NCBI RefSeq assembly: GCF_013407935.1
Contig: NZ_JACBZU010000001.1
Location: 62,001 to 126,000 of the forward strand
From: Allomuricauda sp. ARW1Y1
Lineage (GTDB): Bacteria > Bacteroidota > Bacteroidia > Flavobacteriales > Flavobacteriaceae
DNA length: 64,000 bases
Direction of reading: 5' to 3'
Under the pieces are notes generated by a model. It was not told the origin of the DNA. It made no database searches and was given only the letters and a program-made list of their open reading frames with translations. Position 1 is the first letter of the stretch; each line of letters begins with the position of its first letter. Shown here piece after piece: positions 1 to 9,468 of the stretch. The position numbers and the translations under genes are program-made.

Positions 1-889
1 GCTGCGCCACCACGGTGAGGCTGGGGTTGGCATATTTGGACAAAACGCCATCGGTAAACCCGATAAAGGCGATATCCTCGGGAATACGCAATCCTTTTTG
101 CTGCACCAATCGCATACTGTACACGGCAAATATTTCATTTACACAGAGCACGGCATCCGGGTTTTTGGTATTTAAAAAGTTTTTGATGGCCTGTTCATCC
201 ATTTCCATGGAGGGCATTTTTAAGATCATGGATTCATCCGCCTCCAATTCACTGTCCTGCAAGGCCTTCCAATAGCCTTTGGTCCTTGCCTTGCTTACGC
301 TCAAGTAGTCGTCGGTAGTAATCAGGGCGATACGTTTTTTGCCTTGGGATATAAATTTGTTGGTGGCTTGGTAAGCCCCTAGCTCATCGTCGATAATCAC
401 CTTATCACATTCCACTTCATGAGTGATCCTATCAAACAATACCACAGGAATACCTTGCTCGGTGACTTCCTTTAAGTGGTTGTAATCCCCTTTTTCCTGT
501 GTTTGGGAAGAGAGCGACATGATAAAGCCATCGATACTGCCATTGGCCAACATTTCCATATTGATGACCTCCTTATCAAAAGATTCTTCGGACAAACAAA
601 CAATCACGTTGTAGCCCCGTGCATTGGCGTATTTTTCGATTCCACGAATAACTGTGGTAAAGAAATGATGTACAATATCGGGGATAACCACACCAATGTT
701 TTTGGTACGCTTGTTTTTAAGACTTATGGCTATGTTATTGGGCTTGTAATTGTAGAGTTTGGCAAAGGCCTGTACCTTTTCCTTGGTATCCCTGCTGATT
801 TCCTCACTGTTCTTCAATGCTTTGGATACCGTGGAAATGGACACCTCGAGTTCTCTGGCTATATCTTTAAGGGTAATCTTTGCTTTCAA
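1..889 (-). CDS. LacI-family transcriptional regulator (3' end cut by window)
   Basis: A DNA-binding repressor/activator of the LacI/GalR family. About 296 residues are visible of the usual ~340; the C-terminus lies outside the window. The N-terminal helix-turn-helix is clear at residues ~5-25 (ITLKDIARELEVSISTVSKAL is the signature region), followed by a periplasmic-binding-protein-like effector domain (KNIGVVIPDIVHHFF onwards). The frame has no upstream ATG before a stop at 904-902, so the start is most likely TTG at 889 (M-K-A-K-I-T-L-K-D-I-A), which puts the HTH at the normal distance from the N-terminus. It is divergent from the SusC/SusD locus, and a LacI-type operator sits at 1155-1170 between them, so it probably controls that locus in response to the imported substrate. 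Family assignment is firm; ligand unknown. Confidence 0.92.
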   Translation of the reverse strand, partial: MKAKITLKDIARELEVSISTVSKALKNSEEISRDTKEKVQAFAKLYNYKPNNIAISLKNKRTKNIGVVIPDIVHHFFTTVIRGIEKYANARGYNVIVCLSEESFDKEVINMEMLANGSIDGFIMSLSSQTQEKGDYNHLKEVTEQGIPVVLFDRITHEVECDKVIIDDELGAYQATNKFISQGKKRIALITTDDYLSVSKARTKGYWKALQDSELEADESMILKMPSMEMDEQAIKNFLNTKNPDAVLCVNEIFAVYSMRLVQQKGLRIPEDIAFIGFTDGVLSKYANPSLTVVAQ

Positions 890-1264
890 TGACCTAATTA
901 TTTAAACGGAGCTTGACAATCCGCGCGTGAAAATTACTCATTTATGCTTCAAGAGCGTACAGAAATGGTACTTTTTTAACACAATGGACACAATTCAATA
1001 AGGACCCCAATTCCATTTAAAATCCTTACCAAAGGATAAAATTGTTATATTAGGGCCAATATTGCTATATTCACAATCCCCACTGCTTTAATTGGGAATG
1101 CAGCAAACAGGTTGATTTAAATTTGTCGATTTAACACATTATAAAGTTATGAACACGAAACCGTTTTCGTTGTCTTTTACGATATGCTTAAATTTACATT
1201 AACCTTTTTTTTATATATGTTTAACACTTGAATTAAAATTAACTAAACTTAAATCTAATTATTT
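890..1264. promoter_or_regulatory. Divergent intergenic region between lacI-type gene and susC
   Basis: A 375-nt AT-rich gap between the regulator and susC. It contains a LacI-type operator (1155-1170, listed separately) and no convincing ORF. I found no complete Bacteroidota promoter; TATGTTTA near 1216-1223 is a one-mismatch candidate -7 element for susC. The long leader (~95 nt after the operator) leaves room for repression or activation from the operator. Confidence 0.5.
1155..1170. promoter_or_regulatory. LacI-family operator (palindrome ACGAAACCGTTTTCGT)
   Basis: The 16-mer ACGAAACCGTTTTCGT has perfect 6-nt inverted arms (ACGAAA/TTTCGT) around a central CG. This is the standard layout of LacI/GalR-family operators; the E. 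coli PurR box ACGCAAACGTTTTCGT differs at only two positions. It lies 95 nt upstream of susC and ~265 nt upstream of the LacI-type gene on the other strand. That the neighbouring regulator binds here is inferred from proximity and motif class. Confidence 0.75.
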
Positions 1265-4200
1265 ATGAAGATTACGCTACTACGAAGCTTTTTGATGCTC
1301 GGGGCATTTTTATGCTTTGGGTTGGTGAAGGCTCAAACAGTATCAGGTACCGTTTCTGATGCAAACGGACCGTTGCCAGGGGCAAGCGTATTGGTAAAAG
1401 GGACTACCAATGGTACGCAGACCGATTTTGACGGTAATTACACCCTTAACGATGTGGGAGAGGATGCTACGATAGTGTTTAGCTACATTGGTTTCCAAAC
1501 CCAAGAGATTGCCGTAAATGGTCAATCTACCATTAATGTGACCTTGACCGAAGATGCGCAAGCTTTGGACGAAGTGGTAATCATTGGTTACGGCCAAACC
1601 ACGGTCAAGGATGCGACCGGTGCGGTTGCTGCGGTAACTTCCGAAGAATTCAACGGAGGTGTGATCGCATCCCCAGAACAGTTGATTCAAGGTAAAACCG
1701 CGGGTGTACAGATTACACAGGCCAGTGGTGAACCTGGTGCCGGGGTTAATCTTAGGATTAGGGGTTCCAACTCCATTCGTTCCAACAATAATCCGCTTTT
1801 CGTAGTGGACGGTATTCCACTTTCAGGGGAGTCAACAACTCCTTCCGGTGGTGACGTAATCAACGGTAGCAACGCTACAAGAAACCCATTGAACTTTATC
1901 AACCCGAACGATATCGAGAGCATGTCCATTTTGAAGGATGCTTCCGCTACGGCCATTTTACGGTTCCCGTGGTGCAAACGGTGTTGTAATCATTACCACT
2001 AAAAGTGGTAGAGCTGGTTCAGGCGGCGTTTGGGAATTCAACTCCAACTTGAGTATTTCCACACCTGCCAATGAGTATGACTTGTTCAATAGAGATGAGT
2101 TCTTGTCTGCCACTGCTACTGAAAGAAGTCAGGAAATTGCCGACGCTGCTGATTTCGGTTTCGATACAGATTGGCAAGATATCATCACAAGAACTGTTGC
2201 TTCACAAAACCAAAACCTTTCTTATTCCAGAAACTATGGTAGCGGTAACGTAAGAGCTACTTTCTCTTACAGTAAGCAATTTGGTGTGATTGAAAAATCT
2301 GCGCAAGAGCGTATCACAGGAAGAATCAATGCAAGCCAAAGATTCTTGGACGATAAGTTGCGTTTGACCCTTCAAGCTTCGCTTTCCCGTGTGAACGATG
2401 ATGCTCCACCTATTAGTGGTGGTTCTGGAGCTAGTGGTAACTTGATTGGTGCTGCCTACTCGGCTAACCCAACTTGGCCTTCAAGTCCAGATTTCTTTTT
2501 GGAAGGTAACCAGTTGAACCCAGCCAACTACTTGGCTAGCTGGCAATCTGTAACCAACACCAACCGTGCATTGATCAACGTTTCTGCAGAATATGATATT
2601 CTGGACGAGTTGACTGCCAAGGTAAGTGTAGGTTACGATGATTCGGATGCAGATGCGATTACTTCCATTTCCGCAAGAGCCAACAACTTTAACCGTGTTA
2701 CTGGAAATGGTCAAACCGCCTTCAACAACTTGAACGCTACCAGCCAACTGTTGGAAGCTACCCTTAACTACAAAAAGGATTTCGATAATTCTTCTTTGGA
2801 TGTTATCGTAGGTTATTCTTTCCAGGATTTCCGCAGAAGAGGATTCAACTCTCAAGGATGGCGAGCCCCTACCCAAGACTTGAATGCTATGGGTGAGCTT
2901 TTGGTCGACGATGTGAACAGCATCCGTAACAGCATCACTGGACCATACCAGCAAGCTGGGTTTGCTCCTAACGGTACTTTCGTAAACAGTATCAATCCTT
3001 TTGAGGATACAGCAACCTTGGATATTACTTCCGGTAACTACACCTCTGTTTGGATTGACACTTTCGATAATACAGACGAATTGCAATCTTATTTTGCAAG
3101 GGCGAATTATAGCTTGATGGACAAATTCTTATTTACGGCTACCATAAGAGCTGATGGTTCTTCAAGATTTGGTGGAAACAATCAATATGGTTACTTCCCA
3201 TCCGGTGCTTTTGCCTGGAAATTGAACGAGGAAGACTTTATCGGTGACGCTTTCTCCACCTTGAAATTGAGATTGGGTGCTGGTATCACCGGTAACCAAG
3301 AAGGTTTGGGTTATGCCAACTTCTTAAGAAGGGTACGTTTTGGAGGACCTGGTATCACTGACAGTGGTGACATCATTAGGCCAGGTGCACAGACCGTAGC
3401 TGTACAAAACCCAGATTTGAAATGGGAGTCTACTTTGGATCTGAACGTTGGTTTGGATTTCGGTATAAACATGGATAGATTCAGCGGATCTGTTGACTTG
3501 TACCGTAAAGAAACAAGAGACCTATTGTTCAGACAAGGTGCTGCAGCCCCTGCTGCCGACCCATTCGTGTTCAAAAACCTTGAAAATGGTACAGTAATCA
3601 ACCAAGGTGTTGAAGTCGCGTTGAACTATGACTTCGTTCAAACACAGGATGTAACATTCTCCACTTCCTTCAACGTAGCTTACAACAAGAACACCGTGGA
3701 AGGTTTGAATGGTATTACTGCTAACTTCGGTGCATTGAATGGACCTGGTCTTACAGATGCATTCGCTCAGCGTTTGGGAGAAGGTAGATCTTTGTTCTCC
3801 TTCTACATGGCCGAGTATTCTGAAGACAGCAGTGGAAATCCAAACTTCAACCCTGATCAAAAAGATTTCGTGGGCGAAGATGGTCTTCCTGATGTAAACG
3901 CTGGTCTATCCCTAAACCTTAGGGTTAAAAACTGGGATGCTTCAGCTTTCTTCACAGGTCAGTTTGGATTCTCAGTATATAACAACACTGCCAACGCCTT
4001 CTTGAACAGACCAACGTTTGAAACTACAAGAAACGTTGACCCAAGAGGCTTGGAAGTTAATGTAAGCCAAGAAGTATCTACCCTGTATTTGGAAAAAGGT
4101 GATTTTGTGAGATTGCAGAACGCCAACATCGGATACAATGTACCATTGAGCGGAGAAGGAGCCTTGAAAAGCCTAAGATTGTCACTAACCGGACAAAACT

Positions 4201-4349
4201 TGTTTTTGATTACCGATTATAGCGGATTGGATCCAGAAGTATCCTCCAACACAGGAGACTTCGGTACTGGTATCCCCAGTGCAAGTATAGATTACACTGC
4301 GTTCCCACGACCAAGAACAGTAACTTTGGGAATCAACGCTAAATTTTAA
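1265..4349 (+). pseudogene. SusC-like TonB-dependent receptor, split by a 1-nt frameshift
   Basis: Outer-membrane TonB-dependent receptor of the SusC type, which imports the ligand captured by the partner SusD. There is a signal peptide (to ~residue 23, cleaved after VKAQ), a carboxypeptidase-regulatory-like domain with the signature GTQTDFDGNYTL, a TonB-box-like segment DEVVIIGYG, then plug and barrel. The reading frame breaks at the T-run 1956-1959: TTTT stands where TTT would continue ...SATAI-YGSRGANGVVIITTKSG. Translation from 1265 stops at 2002 after 15 out-of-frame residues, while the rest continues in the other frame to 4349. Removing one T restores about 1,027 residues, normal for SusC. 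Nothing else in the gene looks decayed, so this is either a recent homopolymer mutation, phase variation or a sequencing error. SusD follows 13 nt downstream. Confidence 0.88.
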
Positions 4350-4362
4350 AAAAAAAAGAGCA

Positions 4363-5994
4363 ATGAGAAATATTTTAAAACAAACGAACAGATATTTGGC
4401 ACTTCCCTTGCTAGCAGGTGTCATGCTGACTTCCTGTACCGATTTGGAAGTAGAGCCAACTGATTCATTACTGGCGGAGGGTTTCACGGGAATTGAAACC
4501 GCTGAGGCCGCATCCAGCCAGGTGACTGCAATGTACAACGATTTGTATGGCTATTTTGGCACGCAGGCTAACCTGTATGCATTGAATGAAGTAACCACAG
4601 ACGCCCTTTTGGTACCCACCAGAGGTTCCGATTGGGGTGATAATGGAATTTGGAGACAATTGCACCAGCATTCCTGGACTCCCGAGCACCAATATATTTT
4701 AGGTGTTTGGAACGAATGGAACGGATTGCAATTGCAGGCCAGCGAAGTTTTGGATTCTAGATCAGCTTCCTCAACCGAAGCGGTTGGTCATGCTGCCTTC
4801 ATCAGAGGACTGTCCATGTTCATTATCTTGGACAACTTTGGACAAGTACCTTACAGGGACACTGAATCTGCAGACCCATTGGGAGATCCAGATGTTTTGA
4901 CTGGTGAGGACGCTGTATCCTTTATTTTGAGTGATTTGGATACTGCTATCTCCAATCTGCCAACATCATCTGCTGGTGACGACAATTCAAGAGCTACCAA
5001 GGCTGCCGCTAGATACTTAAAAGCAAAAGTACTTTTGAACAGACATATCTACAATGGATCAGGAACTCCTGATTCGGCTGATATGACAGAAATCATCTCT
5101 TTAGTAGATGGTATTGAAAGCGATGGCTATGAGTTGGCTGACAATTACTTCGACATCTTTGTACCAGGAGGTGACACTGAAACTATTTTTTACGTACAGG
5201 CTTCCGCAGGTGCCAGAATTTTCAACACTTTGCACTATAACTCTACCGAGTTAGGTGGTGGTGGTTGGAATGGATTCAGCACCTTGGCAGAGTTTTACGA
5301 CTTGTTCGAAGGAGATGCCAACAGCAACAGAGGCCTTAACGATGGCACCTTGCAAGATGGTCAAGAAACCCGTAGAGGATTTGTTCCTCCAAGCGGAATT
5401 GCCTTTGATGGATCTTACGGTACTGACGAAAACAGCGATGGCATCGTTGACGGTTCCAACGTTGGATTCGGATTCTTGATTGGACAACAATATGGTCCAA
5501 ACGGTGCAGCCCTAGAAGATAGAAATGGCAGCCCATTGAGCTTCACCAGAGATTTCTTTAGTGCTGTAGACGGACAACCAAGCTTGGTTGACAACAACGA
5601 AGTAACGGGTATCCGTGTAATCAAGTACAACCCAAGGGATGGTGCTTTCGCTAACCATATCATCTTCTTCAGATATTCAGATGCGTATTTGATGAAAGCA
5701 GAAGCTATGATGAGAAGTGGTGGTGACCCAACCGCTATGATCAATGAGTTGAGAACCCTTAGGGGAGCTGCTCCTCTTGGAACAGTTACAGAGCAAGATC
5801 TTTTGGATGAAAGAGCTCGTGAGCTGTACACTGAAGGTTGGAGAAGAAACGATTTGATTCGCTTTGGGCAGTACACCAAAGATTGGGACTTCAAAGAAGC
5901 TGACGCTGTGGGCAACCCAAATCGCCAATTGTTCCCAATTCCATCTGCACAACTTATTCTTAATCCTAACTTGGTGCAGAACCCAGGATACTAG
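4363..5994 (+). CDS. SusD/RagB-family outer-membrane lipoprotein
   Basis: Surface-exposed substrate-binding partner of the SusC-like receptor; the pair forms a lid-and-barrel importer. The 543-residue length is typical. The N-terminus is a lipoprotein signal with lipobox LTSC (Cys25), followed by helical TPR-like SusD regions. The C-terminal part contains the family pattern YLMKAEAMMRSGG, then INELRTLRGAAPL, then DERARELYTEGWRRNDLIRFGQY, and ends with PNRQLFPIPSAQL and NPNLVQNPGY, all characteristic of RagB/SusD. It begins 13 nt after susC, so the two are cotranscribed, and a strong hairpin terminator follows at 6025-6056. The substrate cannot be read from the sequence; no carbohydrate-active enzyme is nearby. 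Confidence 0.95.
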   Translation: MRNILKQTNRYLALPLLAGVMLTSCTDLEVEPTDSLLAEGFTGIETAEAASSQVTAMYNDLYGYFGTQANLYALNEVTTDALLVPTRGSDWGDNGIWRQLHQHSWTPEHQYILGVWNEWNGLQLQASEVLDSRSASSTEAVGHAAFIRGLSMFIILDNFGQVPYRDTESADPLGDPDVLTGEDAVSFILSDLDTAISNLPTSSAGDDNSRATKAAARYLKAKVLLNRHIYNGSGTPDSADMTEIISLVDGIESDGYELADNYFDIFVPGGDTETIFYVQASAGARIFNTLHYNSTELGGGGWNGFSTLAEFYDLFEGDANSNRGLNDGTLQDGQETRRGFVPPSGIAFDGSYGTDENSDGIVDGSNVGFGFLIGQQYGPNGAALEDRNGSPLSFTRDFFSAVDGQPSLVDNNEVTGIRVIKYNPRDGAFANHIIFFRYSDAYLMKAEAMMRSGGDPTAMINELRTLRGAAPLGTVTEQDLLDERARELYTEGWRRNDLIRFGQYTKDWDFKEADAVGNPNRQLFPIPSAQLILNPNLVQNPGY

Positions 5995-6024
5995 TAATTC
6001 AAAGTTTAAGCTGTTTAATATAGG

Positions 6025-6056
6025 AAGAGACCACCGATTGGTGGTCTTTTCTTTTT
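6025..6056 (+). terminator. Rho-independent terminator after susD
   Basis: AGACCACC (6028-6035), loop GATT, GGTGGTCT (6040-6047), followed by TTTCTTTTT. The stem extends by A-T and G-T pairs on both sides (6025-6027 with 6048-6050). It separates susCD from the ASPIC/UnbV genes, which then need their own promoter or read-through. Confidence 0.88.
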
Positions 6057-6168
6057 GCATTGTACATCATTAGTCAATTATTAATTCTTTCTTAGAAAAA
6101 CATTAGTGTATTTGATGTCCGCCATGCAAAGTAATTATTTATATTACCCCCTGCTATTGAAGAAAGAA

Positions 6169-9100
6169 ATGAAAGGACAGTTCTGGATACTTTTTGGAGT
6201 CTTGACGACCTTAATAAGCTGCGGTTCCCAACAACAGGAGACTCTCTTTGTGCTGAAAGAAGCCAAGCAAACAGGTATCACTTTCAGCAATAGCCTAAAA
6301 CAAACTCCTGAACTTAATATTCTTAACTACCTTTATTTTTACAATGGCGCTGGGGTCGCTTCTGGAGATTTCAATAGCGATGGACTGCCCGACCTATACT
6401 TCACCTCCAATCAAGGGGAAGACAAACTATACCTCAATCAAGGTAATTTTAAGTTCAAGGATGTTACCAAGGAATCCAACCTAATGAATAATGATGGATG
6501 GACCACTGGGGTAACCCATGCCGATGTCAACAATGATGGTCTGCTGGATATTTACGTTTGCAAGGTCGGAGATCATGGCATTATTCGTGGGCAAAACCTA
6601 CTCTACATCAATCAAGGGAACAACGCAAAAGGTATCCCAACATTTAAGGAAGAAGCCCAAAAATATGGTCTGGACTTTATAGGCTATGCTACCCAAGCTG
6701 CCTTTTTCGATTACGACTTGGACGGTGATCTGGACATGTACCTCCTTAACCACTCCGTAAACCCCAATCGTTCCTACGGAAAAGGGGCCAAAAGAAAAAT
6801 CGTCGATTCCATGTCGGGCGATATCCTTTTTGAAAACCAAAATGGAGCTTTTATCGACGTATCCAAGAAAGCCGGTATCTTTCAAGGAACCATCGGGTAT
6901 GGACTTGGGCTTGCCATAAGCGACATCAACAATGACGGTTATCCCGACATTTATATTGGTAACGACTTTTTTGAAAATGACTACCTCTACATCAACCAAA
7001 AGGATGGCACCTTTAGGGAAATCATCTCCGAGAACGACCAGAAGCTAGGACATACCACCCACTTTTCCATGGGGAACGATATTGCCGATATCAACAACGA
7101 TGGCCTTTCCGACATTCTTTCGTTGGATATGCTTCCCGAAGACCTGGAAACCTATAAAACATCTGGGTTGGAATACGCCTATCCAGTGTATCAGCAGTTC
7201 CTAAAGAATGGTTTCGCTCCCCAGTACATGCAAAACACCCTTCACTTGAATCTGGATGGGGAAAATTTTGGGGAAATTGCCAACCTGAGCGGTATCGATG
7301 CCACGGAATGGTCCTGGGGCGCCCTATTTGCCGATTACGACAACGACGGGTTCAAGGACCTATTCATTTCCAATGGCATACAGGGGGTAACCAATAACAT
7401 GGATTATATCAACTATATATCCAATGAAGAAATCCAACGAAACATTGAAACAGGGCTATCGGACAAGGACATGGAACTGATTGACCGGTTGCCCAAAAAG
7501 AAAGTGCAGAACTATTTTTATAAAAACAACGGCGGGGCTCATTTCAATAATGTCACCAAAACGTGGGGGCCTCAGATAGATTCCTACAGCAATGGATGCG
7601 TATATACTGATCTGGACAATGATGGGGACCTTGATATTGTAGTGAACAATGTCAACCAAGAAGCCTTTGTGATGGAAAACACCCTAAGCGAGGGGAATTT
7701 CATCAAAATGGCCTTTAAAGGAAGTGAAAAAAATACCTTTGGTATAGGCACCAAGGTTATTATGTTTCGACAGCAGGGAGTATCGGTTCAAGAAAACATC
7801 CCCACACGCGGCTTTATGTCCGCCAAGGACAATACCTTAACCTTTGGTGTTGGCAACGATTCCATAATTGATTCGCTCCATGTGGTTTGGCCATCAGGAA
7901 AGTTTGAAACGCTGAAAAACGTAAAAGCCAATCAACTTTTAAAAGTTGACCATTCCAATGCCAGTGGCAGTTATTATGAAAAACCCTTTAAAAAAGAGCA
8001 ACTACATTATAATCCGTCCTCACGCAACCTCAATTTTGTGCACAAGGAATACCCCACCTTGGACTTTGATCGGAATCCATTGGTTCCATTTGCCCATTCA
8101 AATGAGGGACCTTCGGTAAGCGTAGCCGATATCAATAATGACGGATTGGACGACGTCTTTATTTCTGGAGGCAAAAAACAGGGTTCCAAACTCTATCTTC
8201 AAGATCAACAGGGAAACTACAACGACCATCAACCAGAACTCTTCGAAGAAGATGCCATAGCAGAGGACGTTGACCAAGTATTTGTGGACGTAGACAACGA
8301 TATGGACCTCGATATTGTGGTGGTAAGCGGCGGAAACGAGTTTACAAGCGGCAACCCATTACAGCCGAGATTGTATCGCAACAATGAAGGGATACTGGAG
8401 AAAGACAACAACGCCTTCCATCAAATAGAAATCAACGCCGCTAAGGTAGATGCTGTAGATATAGACAATGATGGCGACATGGACCTCATGATTTCATCCA
8501 ATGCGGTTTCGACCAAATTTGGGGAGAAAAGCCAACAATACCTTCTCCAAAATGACGGTAAGGGCAAATTCCAAAACATCACCGCTTCATTTGCTCCACA
8601 ATTGCAAAATTTAGGCAACATTAAAGACTTTGTTTGGCAAGATTTGGACGGAAATGGCTATGTAGATCTTATTGCCGCAGGGCACTGGAATCCTATCTCC
8701 ATCTTTTTGAACGATGGCAAAACACTATCCCTCCAAAAAAATAATGGACTCGACAACACCCATGGTTGGTGGAACACACTAGAGCTTGCAGATTTTGACA
8801 ACGATGGCGATCTGGACATACTGGCCGGAAACTGGGGCCTAAACACCAAATTTGACGCTTCCGTTGAAAAACCAATCACTTTGTACATCAACGATTTTGA
8901 TGACAATGGGTCTATTGAGACTGTTGTGACCCATTTTCATGGGGACCGGGAGACTGCCTTTGCCTCAAAGGATGAGTTGGCCAAACAAATGCCCTTTTTG
9001 AACAAAAAATTCCTGTTTTACGAAGACTTTGCCAAAGCATCCTTGGATGAACTCTTTGGAAAAGACAAATTGAATGAAGCTATCCAAAGAAAAGTATATC

Positions 9101-9468
9101 TGCTAAGCACCTCCTATTTTGAGAATGATGGCAATAACAACTTTACCCTAAGAACATTGCCCCATTTGGTACAGTCATCTTCGGTAAACGATATACAGTT
9201 AGTAAAAAACGATCAAGGAAAGATTAATGAAATATTAATGGTGGGCAATAATTTTGAGATAAGCACTCAACTTGGTAGATTGGATGCTTCACACGGATTT
9301 TTGTTGCAGAATGACGACAGTGGCAACATTAGCTGGGAGCGTAGTCTGGGCATTTCCGGTGCAGCCAGAAAAATTGCAAAAATAAACAACAATGGGAACG
9401 AAGAATTCATCATTACGATGAACAATGCTGCTCCCATTTTTTTGGTTAAAAAAAAGAACGTTAGATGA
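6169..9468 (+). CDS. ASPIC/UnbV and FG-GAP (VCBS) repeat lipoprotein, copy 1
   Basis: A 1,099-residue predicted outer-membrane lipoprotein. I start it at ATG 6169 because this gives a clean lipoprotein signal (lipobox LISC, Cys18); the frame opens at 6106 but that adds an implausible N-terminal extension. It contains many FG-GAP/VCBS beta-propeller blades with Ca-binding loops (DFNSDGLPDLY, DVNNDGLLDIY, DINNDGYPDIY, DLDNDGDLDIV). One ASPIC/UnbV domain sits at ~510-595 (FGIGTKV ... PTRGFMSAKD ... VVWPSGKFETL). A second set of blades follows. It is the first of three tandem paralogues that overlap end to start, which implies translational coupling. This family often accompanies SusC/SusD in Bacteroidota; its molecular role is not established, and binding of substrate at the surface is an inference. 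Confidence 0.9.
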   Translation: MKGQFWILFGVLTTLISCGSQQQETLFVLKEAKQTGITFSNSLKQTPELNILNYLYFYNGAGVASGDFNSDGLPDLYFTSNQGEDKLYLNQGNFKFKDVTKESNLMNNDGWTTGVTHADVNNDGLLDIYVCKVGDHGIIRGQNLLYINQGNNAKGIPTFKEEAQKYGLDFIGYATQAAFFDYDLDGDLDMYLLNHSVNPNRSYGKGAKRKIVDSMSGDILFENQNGAFIDVSKKAGIFQGTIGYGLGLAISDINNDGYPDIYIGNDFFENDYLYINQKDGTFREIISENDQKLGHTTHFSMGNDIADINNDGLSDILSLDMLPEDLETYKTSGLEYAYPVYQQFLKNGFAPQYMQNTLHLNLDGENFGEIANLSGIDATEWSWGALFADYDNDGFKDLFISNGIQGVTNNMDYINYISNEEIQRNIETGLSDKDMELIDRLPKKKVQNYFYKNNGGAHFNNVTKTWGPQIDSYSNGCVYTDLDNDGDLDIVVNNVNQEAFVMENTLSEGNFIKMAFKGSEKNTFGIGTKVIMFRQQGVSVQENIPTRGFMSAKDNTLTFGVGNDSIIDSLHVVWPSGKFETLKNVKANQLLKVDHSNASGSYYEKPFKKEQLHYNPSSRNLNFVHKEYPTLDFDRNPLVPFAHSNEGPSVSVADINNDGLDDVFISGGKKQGSKLYLQDQQGNYNDHQPELFEEDAIAEDVDQVFVDVDNDMDLDIVVVSGGNEFTSGNPLQPRLYRNNEGILEKDNNAFHQIEINAAKVDAVDIDNDGDMDLMISSNAVSTKFGEKSQQYLLQNDGKGKFQNITASFAPQLQNLGNIKDFVWQDLDGNGYVDLIAAGHWNPISIFLNDGKTLSLQKNNGLDNTHGWWNTLELADFDNDGDLDILAGNWGLNTKFDASVEKPITLYINDFDDNGSIETVVTHFHGDRETAFASKDELAKQMPFLNKKFLFYEDFAKASLDELFGKDKLNEAIQRKVYLLSTSYFENDGNNNFTLRTLPHLVQSSSVNDIQLVKNDQGKINEILMVGNNFEISTQLGRLDASHGFLLQNDDSGNISWERSLGISGAARKIAKINNNGNEEFIITMNNAAPIFLVKKKNVR

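Noticed and set aside
1938..4349. Downstream susC frame with its own ATG at 1938 as a separate gene
   Set aside because: It is the second part of one SusC protein shifted by one T; the ATG lies inside the conserved plug.
6106..6168. Upstream extension of the first ASPIC/UnbV gene (ATG 6106)
   Set aside because: It would bury the lipoprotein signal 21 residues inside the protein.
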